A DNA stretch of 64,000 bases from Fodinibius sediminis (GTDB lineage: Bacteria > Bacteroidota > Rhodothermia > Balneolales > Balneolaceae), in the NCBI RefSeq assembly GCF_900182555.1, contig NZ_FXTH01000009.1:1-64000 (forward strand), read 5' to 3'. A model generated the notes under the pieces. The model was not told the origin of the DNA and made no database searches. It saw only the letters and a list, made by a program, of their open reading frames with translations. Positions 15,515-23,189 of this stretch are shown here, piece by piece (position 1 is the stretch's first letter; each line of letters starts with the position of its first letter). The translations under genes were made by a program, and so were the position numbers.

Positions 15515-16627
15515 ATGAAGAATAAGAATGATTCCACTTCTACATACTCTTTTCTGAGGAAGGTGCTGATCTTTGTGGTTATCGCCCTTGCCGTCACCCT
15601 CCTCGTGATGTTTGTGGGAGAGGCAATTGATACGCTGTTAATTATCTTTGCGGGCATATTGCTTGGCACTATTTTTCGATCAGCCCGCGACTTTATTCAT
15701 CAAAAACTGCGTTTGGGACATGGCATATCCCTGACTTTGGTTATCCTGATTTTCCTGGCGACCGTATCCGGCCTTACTTATGTGCTGGCCCCCAGCATTG
15801 CCAACCAGGTCGATACCTTTTATCAACAGCTGCCTGAAACCTGGGAGATGACGAAGCAGGAAATCTCACGTTTTGGATGGGGACGGGAACTGGCGCAGGA
15901 GAATCCCCATATCCGCGATTTTTTTGAAGACGAGACGGATCAGACCGGCGAGGATTACGATATGACCAAGAGTATCCTGGGCTATCTGTCGACCACCGCC
16001 ACGATTATAGCCGCTCTGGTGCTGGTCTTTGTCATTGCTGTTTATATCGCGGCGGAACCAACACTTTACTCGGAGGGATTTGTCCGCATGTTTCCCAAAA
16101 AGAGGAGGGAGCGGGTACTGCAAATCATGAATGAAATAGCCATCACCATCCAGTGGTGGATTGTGGGACAGGTGGTTTCCATGATTATCCTGGGCACCCT
16201 TGCAACACTGGGTCTCTGGCTGCTGGGGGTGCCGTATGCGCTGCTGCTTGGGGTCTTTACCGCGCTTATGACGTTTATTCCGAACCTGGGGCCTATTATA
16301 GCAGCTGTGCCTATCTTGCTAATTTCTTTGACGGTGGGCCTGGAAACAGCCATCTATACTGGTATTTTTTATGCCATCCTGCAGGGCGTGGAGGGGTACT
16401 TTATTACCCCCATGATTCACCGCCGGGCGATCTCTGTTCCCCCGGTACTGATCATCACTATTCAGTTCCTGCTCTATTATTTGATTGGTTTTATGGGCGT
16501 GTTGCTTGCCATGCCGCTCATGGGCTGTGTTATGGTGCTTGTAAAAAGACTCTATATACAGGACATACTGGGCGATCCGCTGGAAGAACGGCTTCCACAC
16601 GATTTGAGGGGAGATAATATCTTTTGA
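15515..16627 (+). CDS. AI-2E family transporter (paralogue 1)
   Basis: Inner-membrane permease of 370 residues with about eight helices. It shows the family pattern: two N-terminal helices, a long extracytoplasmic segment (about 90-140: QVDTFYQQLPETWEMTKQEI...), then a C-terminal bundle with LLGVPYALLLGVFTALMTFIPNLGPIIAAVPILL and a QGVEGYFITPMIHRRAISVPPVLII motif. Members have been linked to AI-2 export, Na+/Li+-H+ antiport or unknown substrates, so the name is not proof of function. Two further paralogues lie at 19433 and 61384. A CsbD gene follows 113 bases downstream. Confidence 0.88.
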   Translation: MKNKNDSTSTYSFLRKVLIFVVIALAVTLLVMFVGEAIDTLLIIFAGILLGTIFRSARDFIHQKLRLGHGISLTLVILIFLATVSGLTYVLAPSIANQVDTFYQQLPETWEMTKQEISRFGWGRELAQENPHIRDFFEDETDQTGEDYDMTKSILGYLSTTATIIAALVLVFVIAVYIAAEPTLYSEGFVRMFPKKRRERVLQIMNEIAITIQWWIVGQVVSMIILGTLATLGLWLLGVPYALLLGVFTALMTFIPNLGPIIAAVPILLISLTVGLETAIYTGIFYAILQGVEGYFITPMIHRRAISVPPVLIITIQFLLYYLIGFMGVLLAMPLMGCVMVLVKRLYIQDILGDPLEERLPHDLRGDNIF

Positions 16628-16740
16628 ACAAGATAAGCTGAAACTTTTTGGATTTCTGGGCATTAGAATAGATACAGCGTGCAGTGGTATGCGCCTGTGG
16701 ATATAAAGTCGCTGGTATCAAGTTAAAATCATCCATCATT

Positions 16741-16935
16741 ATGAGCGAGTTAATAACAAAAGAGAACTGGCAAGAACTTAAGGCCAAACTTATAGAAGAT
16801 TATGCGATATTAACCGAACAGGGGCTGCAGTATGAAGAGGGAAAAGAGGAAAAACTCCTTGGTATGTTGCAGCAGAAACTGGGAAAAACCAAAGCGGAAA
16901 TAATGAGTATTCTACGTGAATATACCCAGCGGTAA
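16741..16935 (+). CDS. CsbD-like stress protein (paralogue 1)
   Basis: A 64-residue acidic/basic helical protein: NWQELKAKLIEDYAILTEQGLQYEEGKEEKLLGMLQQKLGKTKAEI, the CsbD pattern. CsbD proteins are sigma-B or general-stress induced in other bacteria and have no known activity. I chose ATG 16741 because the domain begins four to six residues later; an in-frame upstream start at 16684 adds residues unlike any CsbD protein. It is more divergent than the second CsbD at 17508, lacking the usual GNW.K.KGK start. First of three small co-directional stress genes. Confidence 0.85.
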   Translation: MSELITKENWQELKAKLIEDYAILTEQGLQYEEGKEEKLLGMLQQKLGKTKAEIMSILREYTQR

Positions 16936-17035
16936 TTCGCGTGAATAAAAGCAATTGTTGAAATGATTTTACCCCGGCACGACGTTACAATAGTAGTTGC
17001 TAGTCATCAATATCTCTAATCAAACTGGTATTATT

Positions 17036-17446
17036 ATGGGAACAAGAAATAAAGAAAAAGTGATTTTGGCTACTCTCACCGGCGTAGCCAGCGGTGTAAT
17101 CCTCGGACTGCTTTTTGCTCCTGAGAAGGGGGAGAAAACGCGGGAAAAAATAAGTCAGAAACAGGCCGAATACCTCAAGGATCTGAAAGATGAGATCGAA
17201 GAGTTGCGCAGCAAGATTAATCAGAAGATCGAGGCGGGAAAAAAAGAGGTCGATGAACTCGGCAAGGAGGTTAAATTTAAAAGTGATGATGTGATCAGCA
17301 AAGCCAAAAAAATGGCCTCCTATGACGAATGGACCAAAGAGGAACTCTATCAAAGAGCCAAGGAAACGGGTATTGAAGGGTATTCCACGATGAACAAGGA
17401 TGAACTGATAGAAGCCCTGAGACAGCACAAGCCGATCTCCTTCTAA
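17036..17446 (+). CDS. YtxH-like membrane protein fused to HeH/SAP-like domain
   Basis: A 136-residue protein with three parts. Residues 1-30 hold the YtxH-type single membrane helix (VILATLTGVASGVILGLLFAPEKGEKTREKI); residues 30-95 are a charged coiled coil; residues 98-133 (YDEWTKEELYQRAKETGIEGYSTMNKDELIEALRQH) are a helix-loop-helix nearly identical in pattern to the protein at 12916. This would tether a putative nucleic-acid- or protein-binding domain to the inner membrane. ATG 17036 is preferred over the upstream 16997 start because YtxH proteins begin just before the helix. Flanked by two CsbD genes. Confidence 0.85.
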   Translation: MGTRNKEKVILATLTGVASGVILGLLFAPEKGEKTREKISQKQAEYLKDLKDEIEELRSKINQKIEAGKKEVDELGKEVKFKSDDVISKAKKMASYDEWTKEELYQRAKETGIEGYSTMNKDELIEALRQHKPISF

Positions 17447-17507
17447 TATTGGGGAGCATTTTTTTACACGGGAAGATATCATCAGCAGCATTAATAAATG
17501 AAATATT

Positions 17508-17693
17508 ATGGATAAATTAAGACTGGAAGGGAACTGGAACAAAATCAAGGGTAAACTAAAAGAGGAATATGGAGAGTTGACCGATGACGACCTTGTCTAT
17601 GAGGAAGGCAAAGAGGATCAACTCATCGGCAAACTCCAGGAGAAACTTGGGAAGACCAGAGACGAAGTAAAAGCGATCTTGCGTGATATGTAG
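17508..17693 (+). CDS. CsbD family stress protein (paralogue 2)
   Basis: A 61-residue canonical CsbD protein: [53 protein letters not shown]. Cytoplasmic, mostly helical, general-stress associated in other bacteria; molecular role unknown. About half of its residues match the CsbD-like protein at 16741 by eye, so the pair arose by duplication with the YtxH-like gene between them. The gap to the metal-transport genes downstream contains a separate promoter, so it probably ends this cassette. Confidence 0.92.
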   Translation: MDKLRLEGNWNKIKGKLKEEYGELTDDDLVYEEGKEDQLIGKLQEKLGKTRDEVKAILRDM

Positions 17694-17743
17694 GCTGCTC
17701 AAACCAATGGATGAAGTATTAAACAGATTCCCTTGAGAATGAT

Positions 17744-17793
17744 TTGCTGTTTAAATTTTTGGTGTGTATAATTATACACACTTAAATTTAAAC
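17744..17793. promoter_or_regulatory. Promoter overlapped by 20-bp perfect palindrome (putative metal-regulator operator)
   Basis: GTGTGTATAATTATACACAC at 17762-17781 is a perfect palindrome. Outside it, GTTTAAATTT (17749-17758) and AAATTTAAAC (17784-17793) form a second perfect inverted pair centred half a base away. The palindrome contains TATAAT (17767-17772), which lies 17 bases after TTGCTG (17744-17749), a plausible -10/-35 pair. Binding here would block transcription of the MerC-like/ZIP operon starting at 17802. Likely binders are a Fur-family (Zur-type) repressor or the ribbon-helix-helix protein of the same operon; that is inference. Confidence 0.6.
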
Positions 17794-17801
17794 AGGTTCA
17801 C

Positions 17802-18182
17802 TTGGCTACAAAAAAAATCTGGGACGCTATAGGATTAGGCTTTTCCGGGCTGTGTATAATTCATTGCATGCTAATCCCCGTTGTTTTCACAATGGTATCA
17901 CTGCATTCCACAGCGGGAGTAATACATGACGGGATGCATCCTGTTCTTCTTCTTATTATTATTCCATCCGTCTATTTGGCAATAAGGCAAAGAAAGAATG
18001 GTAATTTCATATATACCATACTCATAGCAGGTTTATCCATACTTATTCTGTCATGGGTACTCCATGATCTTCTGGGAACAGCCGGAGAGGCCGTTGTTGC
18101 CTCGGTTGGAAGTTTATTGCTAATTCTGGGGCATTGGCTGAATTTCAGAACGCATACCAGGCAGTGCCGTATCCTGCGCTGA
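17802..18182 (+). CDS. MerC-domain membrane protein
   Basis: A 126-residue inner-membrane protein with four helices. The N-terminal helix has GLGFSGLCIIHCMLIPVV, with the Cys-x-x-x-Cys pair (CIIHC) and nearby His typical of MerC-domain proteins, followed by HDGMHPVLLLIIIPSVYLAI and a C-terminal GHWLNF...C segment. MerC itself carries mercury, but in this bacterial group such proteins usually occur with zinc genes and no mer operon. Start is TTG at 17802 (reading MATKKIWD), the first codon giving the family N-terminus. First gene of a three-gene operon with ZIP (37 bases on) and a DNA-binding protein. Confidence 0.85.
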   Translation: MATKKIWDAIGLGFSGLCIIHCMLIPVVFTMVSLHSTAGVIHDGMHPVLLLIIIPSVYLAIRQRKNGNFIYTILIAGLSILILSWVLHDLLGTAGEAVVASVGSLLLILGHWLNFRTHTRQCRILR

Positions 18183-18219
18183 AGCGGTAACTCCAAGTGA
18201 CCGATACTTTTATAACGAA

Positions 18220-19041
18220 ATGCCTGACCGAGTCGTTGTCTACAGTACTCTTTTCATATTGTGTGTGTTTACCTTCATTGCCATGCTGATGTCGAACTGG
18301 AAGGTGATTGGCATCTCCTGGATCGCTTTTGCTTCTATGGCAGCAGCCATACCCATGGGGGTCAAGGCTGCCGCACAGCACAGACTGAATCATCTTATTG
18401 CCGGCTATGGACTGGCCAGCGGAGCCATGATAACCAGTGCCGCCATTTTCCTGGTGCCGACAGCCATGAATCACCATCCGGTGTATGGGGGGCTGGGAAT
18501 AGCGCTGGGCATTATGGCCGGATTTGCAATTCATACCCTCAATCATGGCTTGACGCATACCTCCTCATCCATAGATCCCGTTGTTTTGGAATTGACCTCG
18601 CATGCACTTTCGGCCGGTCTTATCATCGGCATTGTGTATGCTGCCATGCCGGAGTTAGGACTGCTTCTGGGTATAGCTATTGTTTCGCACAAGGGGCCCG
18701 CTGGCTATGCGGCTTCACGGCGACTGGCCAAGCAGGGAAAATCAGCGGTTTTAATACTGCTGCCGGCATCTGCTATTGGGCTTACTGCGCTTCCGGTAAG
18801 TCTGTTGAATATTCCCGGGAATGATGTTGTAAATGCCCTTATTTTCGGTTTCGCTACGGGGGTGTTTTTTCATGTCGCCATTGATTTTCTTCCTGAGTGT
18901 GAAGTGGGGGGGAAGATCCACCGGGAAACCAATTTAGAACATGATGAACACCACAAATTGGATCAATATCGGCAATGGGCGGTTTTATACACATTCCTTG
19001 GGGGACTTGCTGTTTTCCTGGCCTGGTACATGGCCTACTAA
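18220..19041 (+). CDS. ZIP-family metal transporter
   Basis: Probable zinc (or other divalent metal) importer of 273 residues with about eight helices. Transport-site motifs are visible: HALSAGLIIGIVYAAMPE in helix IV and SHKGPAGYAASRRLAKQG in helix V, with His residues in both, plus FHVAIDFLPE near the end. A histidine-containing loop (NHHP, HTLNHGLTHTSSS) lies before helix IV and another (EHDEHHKLDQY) near the C-terminus, likely metal-binding. It follows the MerC-like gene and precedes the ribbon-helix-helix gene by 27 bases, so expression should follow the palindromic operator at 17762. Substrate zinc is inferred. Confidence 0.85.
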   Translation: MPDRVVVYSTLFILCVFTFIAMLMSNWKVIGISWIAFASMAAAIPMGVKAAAQHRLNHLIAGYGLASGAMITSAAIFLVPTAMNHHPVYGGLGIALGIMAGFAIHTLNHGLTHTSSSIDPVVLELTSHALSAGLIIGIVYAAMPELGLLLGIAIVSHKGPAGYAASRRLAKQGKSAVLILLPASAIGLTALPVSLLNIPGNDVVNALIFGFATGVFFHVAIDFLPECEVGGKIHRETNLEHDEHHKLDQYRQWAVLYTFLGGLAVFLAWYMAY

Positions 19042-19068
19042 ATATTCATTGAACAACTTCATAATGAT

Positions 19069-19407
19069 ATGAAACGGTTAAACTTTACGCTGGACAGCGA
19101 AACGGTACAGCTGCTGGCCGAGCTGTCTGAGAAATATTACGATGGCAATAAATCACAGACCGTCCGCGCGGCCCTGGAGAGTCTGGCTGTCCATGCCGGG
19201 CATGAAGGGTGGGTGATTGCAGGATACACGCCCAAGGAGTTGGATGATGAAGCAAGTTGTCACAGCTGCGGAGAATCGCACGAAAAAGGCGAGGTGCTCT
19301 ACCGCCCCGTCTTTGAAAAGGGCAACAGCCCGAATGCTTTTTCATCCATGCCAGCAGAAAACTGGCTGGACTGTCCGGAATGTGCGGAGAAACAGATTCA
19401 CCAGTAA
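19069..19407 (+). CDS. Ribbon-helix-helix regulator with CxxC/CxxC tail
   Basis: A 112-residue protein. Residues 1-44 (KRLNFTLDSETVQLLAELSEKYYDGNKSQTVRAALESLA) are a CopG/Arc-type ribbon-helix-helix DNA-binding domain. The C-terminal half carries Cys64-x-x-Cys67 (CHSC) and Cys102-x-x-Cys105 (CPEC), a zinc-ribbon-like arrangement, plus His65, His71 and a WVIAGY segment. As last gene of a metal-transport operon it is a good candidate for a metal-responsive autoregulator, analogous in logic to NikR but with a different metal domain. No toxin gene is adjacent, so an antitoxin role is unlikely. Function inferred. Confidence 0.8.
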   Translation: MKRLNFTLDSETVQLLAELSEKYYDGNKSQTVRAALESLAVHAGHEGWVIAGYTPKELDDEASCHSCGESHEKGEVLYRPVFEKGNSPNAFSSMPAENWLDCPECAEKQIHQ

Positions 19408-19432
19408 CCGTTATCGATTATCACCTGCATTA

Positions 19433-20515
19433 TTAACTATTGTCCGATCCTATTTTGATGAATGATTGAAGGGTTAGGGAGTGCTCCTCGGTACCGCGTG
19501 TGCCCAGCAGGAAGCCGATCGGTTTCAGGCTTTCGATATTCTCGCATACAATCTTAAGCATGGCCAGGTAGGGAATAACCATAAACATGCCGGGCAGCCC
19601 CCAGATCATGCCTCCCGCTATGAGTGATAGAATAGTGACCAGGGGATTAATCTGTACATAGGAGCCGGTAATATTCGGGGTCAGGATGTTGTTTTCTATG
19701 AATTGCACTACAAAAAACTGGCCGATGACGCCCAGGGCCAGGGTGGGCGACTGGGTTGCCAATACAAAAAGTAGGGCAATTCCATAGCCAATGACTGTGC
19801 CGAGGTACGGTATAAGATTAAAAATAGCAGCTATAAGTCCCAAAAGGAGCGCGTAGTTTACCCCGATAAGGTAGAAGCCCAGGCTGTTAAGGCCTATAAG
19901 GATGAAACAAACCATAAATAGGCCCTTTAGATATTTTGGGACCACCTCTGCTGCCTGATCAATGATAGCCCGCGTGACCTGGTGCTGACTGTCTGGTACA
20001 AGCTGAAAGACAAAATCTTGGAATTTATTGCGGTAAAACAGGAGCAGGAAGGTATAAACAGGCAGCAGCCCGACCGTTAAGATGGTGTTGGCCGTGCCGG
20101 TAAAGAACTCCGCAATGTACTGCCCCGAACCCCGAATGCTTTCAACAACGGAATCCAGCTGTTCGGCGGTAACCCCGAATGTTCGTCCCAGTGCCCATCG
20201 AAAGCGGGTGATATTGGTATCAAGCTGTTCTTTAATCTCAGGCAGATCCTCTGTAAAGGTTACAATGAGAAGAGCGATACCGTAAATAACACCGACTAAA
20301 AGGGTAAAAGAACCAACAATGAGAATAAGGTTGGTGGCAATCCTGGGGAATTGGCCCTGTTCCATTTTATGAGCTGCGGGATACAGCAGGTAGGCAAATA
20401 AAATGGACAGGAAAAGAGGGACCAGCAGCTGCCTGGTCATGATGAGCGCCGTAACCACCGTGAAGAGAAGTAACAGCCTGATAAGATACCGCAGCGCCAA
20501 GGGATATTTTTCCAT
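19433..20515 (-). CDS. AI-2E family transporter (paralogue 2)
   Basis: Inner-membrane permease of 360 residues starting MEKYPLALRYLIRLLLLFTVV. It has paired N-terminal helices, a central amphipathic segment (DLPEIKEQLDTNITRFRWALG...), and the conserved C-terminal LLLGLIAAIFNLIPYLGTVIGYGIALL and FIENNILTPNITGSYVQINPLVTILSLIAGGMIWGLPGMF. ATG 20515 is preferred: the frame is open 50 codons further to 20665, but that part is not hydrophobic and overlaps the preceding gene. It lies 62 bases after the D-amino-acid-oxidase-like gene on the same strand. Substrate unknown. Confidence 0.86.
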   Translation of the reverse strand: MEKYPLALRYLIRLLLLFTVVTALIMTRQLLVPLFLSILFAYLLYPAAHKMEQGQFPRIATNLILIVGSFTLLVGVIYGIALLIVTFTEDLPEIKEQLDTNITRFRWALGRTFGVTAEQLDSVVESIRGSGQYIAEFFTGTANTILTVGLLPVYTFLLLFYRNKFQDFVFQLVPDSQHQVTRAIIDQAAEVVPKYLKGLFMVCFILIGLNSLGFYLIGVNYALLLGLIAAIFNLIPYLGTVIGYGIALLFVLATQSPTLALGVIGQFFVVQFIENNILTPNITGSYVQINPLVTILSLIAGGMIWGLPGMFMVIPYLAMLKIVCENIESLKPIGFLLGTRGTEEHSLTLQSFIKIGSDNS

Positions 20516-20577
20516 GATGAGTTGATTAGCTGGAATTACTACTGCTGACGTGAACAGGCCGATCGATGTTGTCCCGG

Positions 20578-21759
20578 TTACTGCCCGTTGATCCTGGTTT
20601 TTAAAATTTCGCTTATTGTTGACTGTGACCATGAAGTAACATCGCGGGCTACTTTTATCGCACACCCCCAGGAAAGGGTGACGCCAGCGCCCCCGTGACC
20701 ATAGTTGTGATAGATCATTTTATCCCCAATTGTTTCATGATCAAGACGTAATCCTCCCTTTTTCTTTCGTATATAGCGGTAACCGATAAATGGTATAAGC
20801 TCCTTGACCTTCCCAAACGGGAGGGAAAAACTGTTCTCAATAATTTCCCTGTTCAGATTAACAACGGGAGCCGGTACCTTGTAGTTCCCAATCTGGTATT
20901 CCGGTGAAGCCATCAGCTTGCCGCGCCATTGACCGCCGGTGGTAAGAACCCCCTGCTGTCGGCTGCCGCCAAGGATCCAACCGTCCCGCCGCGGATAACA
21001 GTACACATCACAGGCAGAACCATCTGCCTGGGCATATACTCCGGGGGTGGGTGTATAGTTATAGGACTGCACAGGCCCGCCTTTGGATGTCCTGAGCAGG
21101 GGAGCGCCTTCCCGGTATAGCAGGTGGCCCCGAAGCAGCAGGTGAGGTGCAGGATCGTCGAATAGCAGTCGGCTGCCCAGTCCGCTGCAATTCACAATAT
21201 GCGCAGCCGGCAGTCGACTAATATCTTCGGGATGCAGTTTCCGGGAATGTATGGTACCGCCCTGTTTGAGGTAACGTTCTTTAAGCGCCGGGAAGTAGAC
21301 CGGCCAGTCGGCAAAGAGGCAGTCAAACGACCACCCGGCGGTGACCTGTATACCGGGACGCCCGGGTGCGATAGCGGTCTGTGACCCGCTGTCGAGCAGA
21401 CAGACGTTATCCATCCATGCAAGGTACTTGGGCGGCTTTTTAGGAATTTCAAACAGTTCGTGGTGTCTGCGGCGTTCTATGCCCGGGAAAGAAGCATTGA
21501 GCAGGGTGTAGAAGAGGCTCTGAGAGGTGTTGAATAGAGATCTGAGGCGGTCGCTGTGAATGGAATGGGGGATAACTGAGGCCGAGGGAAAAAGGCTTGC
21601 AAAATCCGGGTGTGCATTTTTGCGGTCGATTTTTTCGACCATCTTATCTGTATAAATGATCGTATCATACCCCAGGAGCTGCAGCACATACGCTGTTGTC
21701 AGGCCAGATACCCCGCTGCCAATAATAATAACAGGCTTGGAATGCGTGGTTGAATCCAT
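20578..21759 (-). CDS. D-amino-acid oxidase-like FAD oxidoreductase
   Basis: Flavoenzyme of 393 residues, DAO family. The dinucleotide fold is at residues 9-40 (PVIIIGSGVSGLTTAYVLQLLGYDTIIYTD), with NCSGLGSR near 190 and the C-terminal FAD-binding motif YGHGGAGVTLSWGCA near 363, which together are characteristic of D-amino-acid and D-aspartate oxidases. These deaminate D-amino acids to 2-oxo acids with release of ammonia and H2O2. It follows the PLP-dependent dehydratase/racemase gene by about 60 bases, suggesting a linked amino-acid route. Exact substrate cannot be read. Confidence 0.87.
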   Translation of the reverse strand: MDSTTHSKPVIIIGSGVSGLTTAYVLQLLGYDTIIYTDKMVEKIDRKNAHPDFASLFPSASVIPHSIHSDRLRSLFNTSQSLFYTLLNASFPGIERRRHHELFEIPKKPPKYLAWMDNVCLLDSGSQTAIAPGRPGIQVTAGWSFDCLFADWPVYFPALKERYLKQGGTIHSRKLHPEDISRLPAAHIVNCSGLGSRLLFDDPAPHLLLRGHLLYREGAPLLRTSKGGPVQSYNYTPTPGVYAQADGSACDVYCYPRRDGWILGGSRQQGVLTTGGQWRGKLMASPEYQIGNYKVPAPVVNLNREIIENSFSLPFGKVKELIPFIGYRYIRKKKGGLRLDHETIGDKMIYHNYGHGGAGVTLSWGCAIKVARDVTSWSQSTISEILKTRINGQ

Positions 21760-21821
21760 GATAACCGATGAATAGGTGAAGATGCGTTAAAGGTCACAGC
21801 CTTGAGGTTTTAAAGCTTATT

Positions 21822-22766
21822 TCATCCATGGCAGATGGTCAAGGTCCATATTGCCCCGCTGATGATAATGCCGATTTCTTTTCCTTGTGTATCCAGGTGA
21901 TTGAACGCAGCTGCTACGGGTACGGCCGCTGATGGTTCAATGATGAGCTTCATCCGCTCCCATACAAAGCGCATAGCGTTAATAATTTCCTCTTCGCCTA
22001 CGGTAACAATCTGGTCGGCATGCCGGCGGATGCACCGAAAGGTCAGCTCACTCAGTGAGGTACGGAGTCCGTCTGCGATGGTATCGGTTCGTTGCACGGG
22101 ATGAAGTTTGCCCGTAGTAAAAGACAGGTAAGCGTCGTTGGCGCGTTCAGGCTCAACCCCCAGTATGCGGGTATCAGGCGAGAGCCCTGAAGCGGCGATA
22201 GCGGTTCCGCTTAGAAGCCCGCCTCCGCCTACCGGAGCAAGGATCATATCCAGGTTGGGATAATCCTCCAGCAGTTCAAGTGCGGCACTGCCTTGCCCCA
22301 TGATGATATCAGGATTGTCATAGGGATGAATAAAGGTGGCTCCGGTTTTATGCACAACCGACTGCAGGGTCTGTTCCCGTGCTTGTTGTGTAGATTCACA
22401 AAAAGTGATATTAGCTCCATAATCTCGAACAGCACGAACTTTAACACCGGGGGCATTCTCGGGCATTACGATGTGTGCTGGAATACCGCGCAGTTTAGCT
22501 GCGAGGGAGACCGCCTGGGCATGGTTGCCCGAAGAGTGGGTAGCTACCCCGTTGGAGGCCTCAGTCCCTGACAGTTCGCCAACAGCATGCGTAGCACCCC
22601 GGAATTTAAAGGCTCCGACCTTTTGGAAATTTTCACACTTGAACCGGAGCATTCCGCCGCCGGCCCGATCATTCACTTTCCGGCTGCTTAGCACAGGGGT
22701 GCGGTGTACCTTGTTTCTGATCCTGAGGTAAGCCTGCTGTATGTTGGTAAATGTGGGAATCGGCAC
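21822..22766 (-). CDS. PLP-dependent threonine/serine dehydratase or serine racemase, 3' end frameshifted
   Basis: Fold-type II PLP enzyme. Visible motifs: FQKVGAFKFRGA with the PLP lysine, SSGNHAQAVSLAAKL, and the phosphate-binding GGGGLLSG. GTG 22766 (VPIPTFTNIQQAYLRI...) gives about 314 residues, the family's usual length; the frame extends to 22907 but the extra residues are not conserved. The last 10 residues (IWTLTICHG) are out of frame: one extra base at the C4 run 21854-21857 (plus-strand numbering) restores SGGNMDLDHLPWMK with a stop at 21817, the normal family ending. Sequencing error or recent frameshift; either way the catalytic core is intact. First gene of a set with a DAO-like oxidase and a permease. 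Confidence 0.85.
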   Translation of the reverse strand: MPIPTFTNIQQAYLRIRNKVHRTPVLSSRKVNDRAGGGMLRFKCENFQKVGAFKFRGATHAVGELSGTEASNGVATHSSGNHAQAVSLAAKLRGIPAHIVMPENAPGVKVRAVRDYGANITFCESTQQAREQTLQSVVHKTGATFIHPYDNPDIIMGQGSAALELLEDYPNLDMILAPVGGGGLLSGTAIAASGLSPDTRILGVEPERANDAYLSFTTGKLHPVQRTDTIADGLRTSLSELTFRCIRRHADQIVTVGEEEIINAMRFVWERMKLIIEPSAAVPVAAAFNHLDTQGKEIGIIISGAIWTLTICHG

Positions 22767-23189
22767 GAAAAGAGGGAATATATTAAGCTTTAGCTGAAAT
22801 AGGTCATGGCCCCCTACTGCTGCAGGGGACACCAGTAACGAAAATAGGAAAAAATCCAGTGGAATGGCAGCGGTCAGGGTGAAAACAGATGAGGTAGAAG
22901 GGACCATCCGTATGGCCGGGGGGGATTACTGTGGACACTGGCTGCCGTTATTTTGAGAAATACGTAGCCATCAGCAGCGGTGCCCGGAAAGATGTTCATA
23001 AATTCACTGGTCTTATGGCAGTGACCTCTGCTGTTGATATGACTCTGCCGCAGGCATGGCAACGGGGATGGAAACTTTCTGCCTCGATATATTATTTCGG
23101 GCCGGGTTTGTTAAAAGAGATTGAAACTGATAATTGTCGCAGTTTGTTTTTTGGTCCGGCAGGGTAGGCCCCCGGTGATACCGGGTTAT
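22767..23189. other. Intergenic region upstream of dehydratase
   Basis: About 420 bases if the dehydratase starts at 22766. Both neighbours are on the minus strand. No supportable gene; a frame at 22931-23167 on the plus strand has no family resemblance. Confidence 0.4.

Noticed and set aside
16153-16617. 154-codon frame inside the AI-2E gene
   Set aside because: Same-strand out-of-frame reading of a hydrophobic gene; Cys/Tyr/Gly-rich, no family.
17802-18182. MerC-like protein as mercury resistance
   Set aside because: No MerR, MerT, MerP or intact MerA is nearby; the ZIP context favours zinc-type metal.
19069-19407. Antitoxin of a toxin-antitoxin pair
   Set aside because: No toxin frame is adjacent; the next gene is a convergent permease, and the tail has metal-type cysteines.
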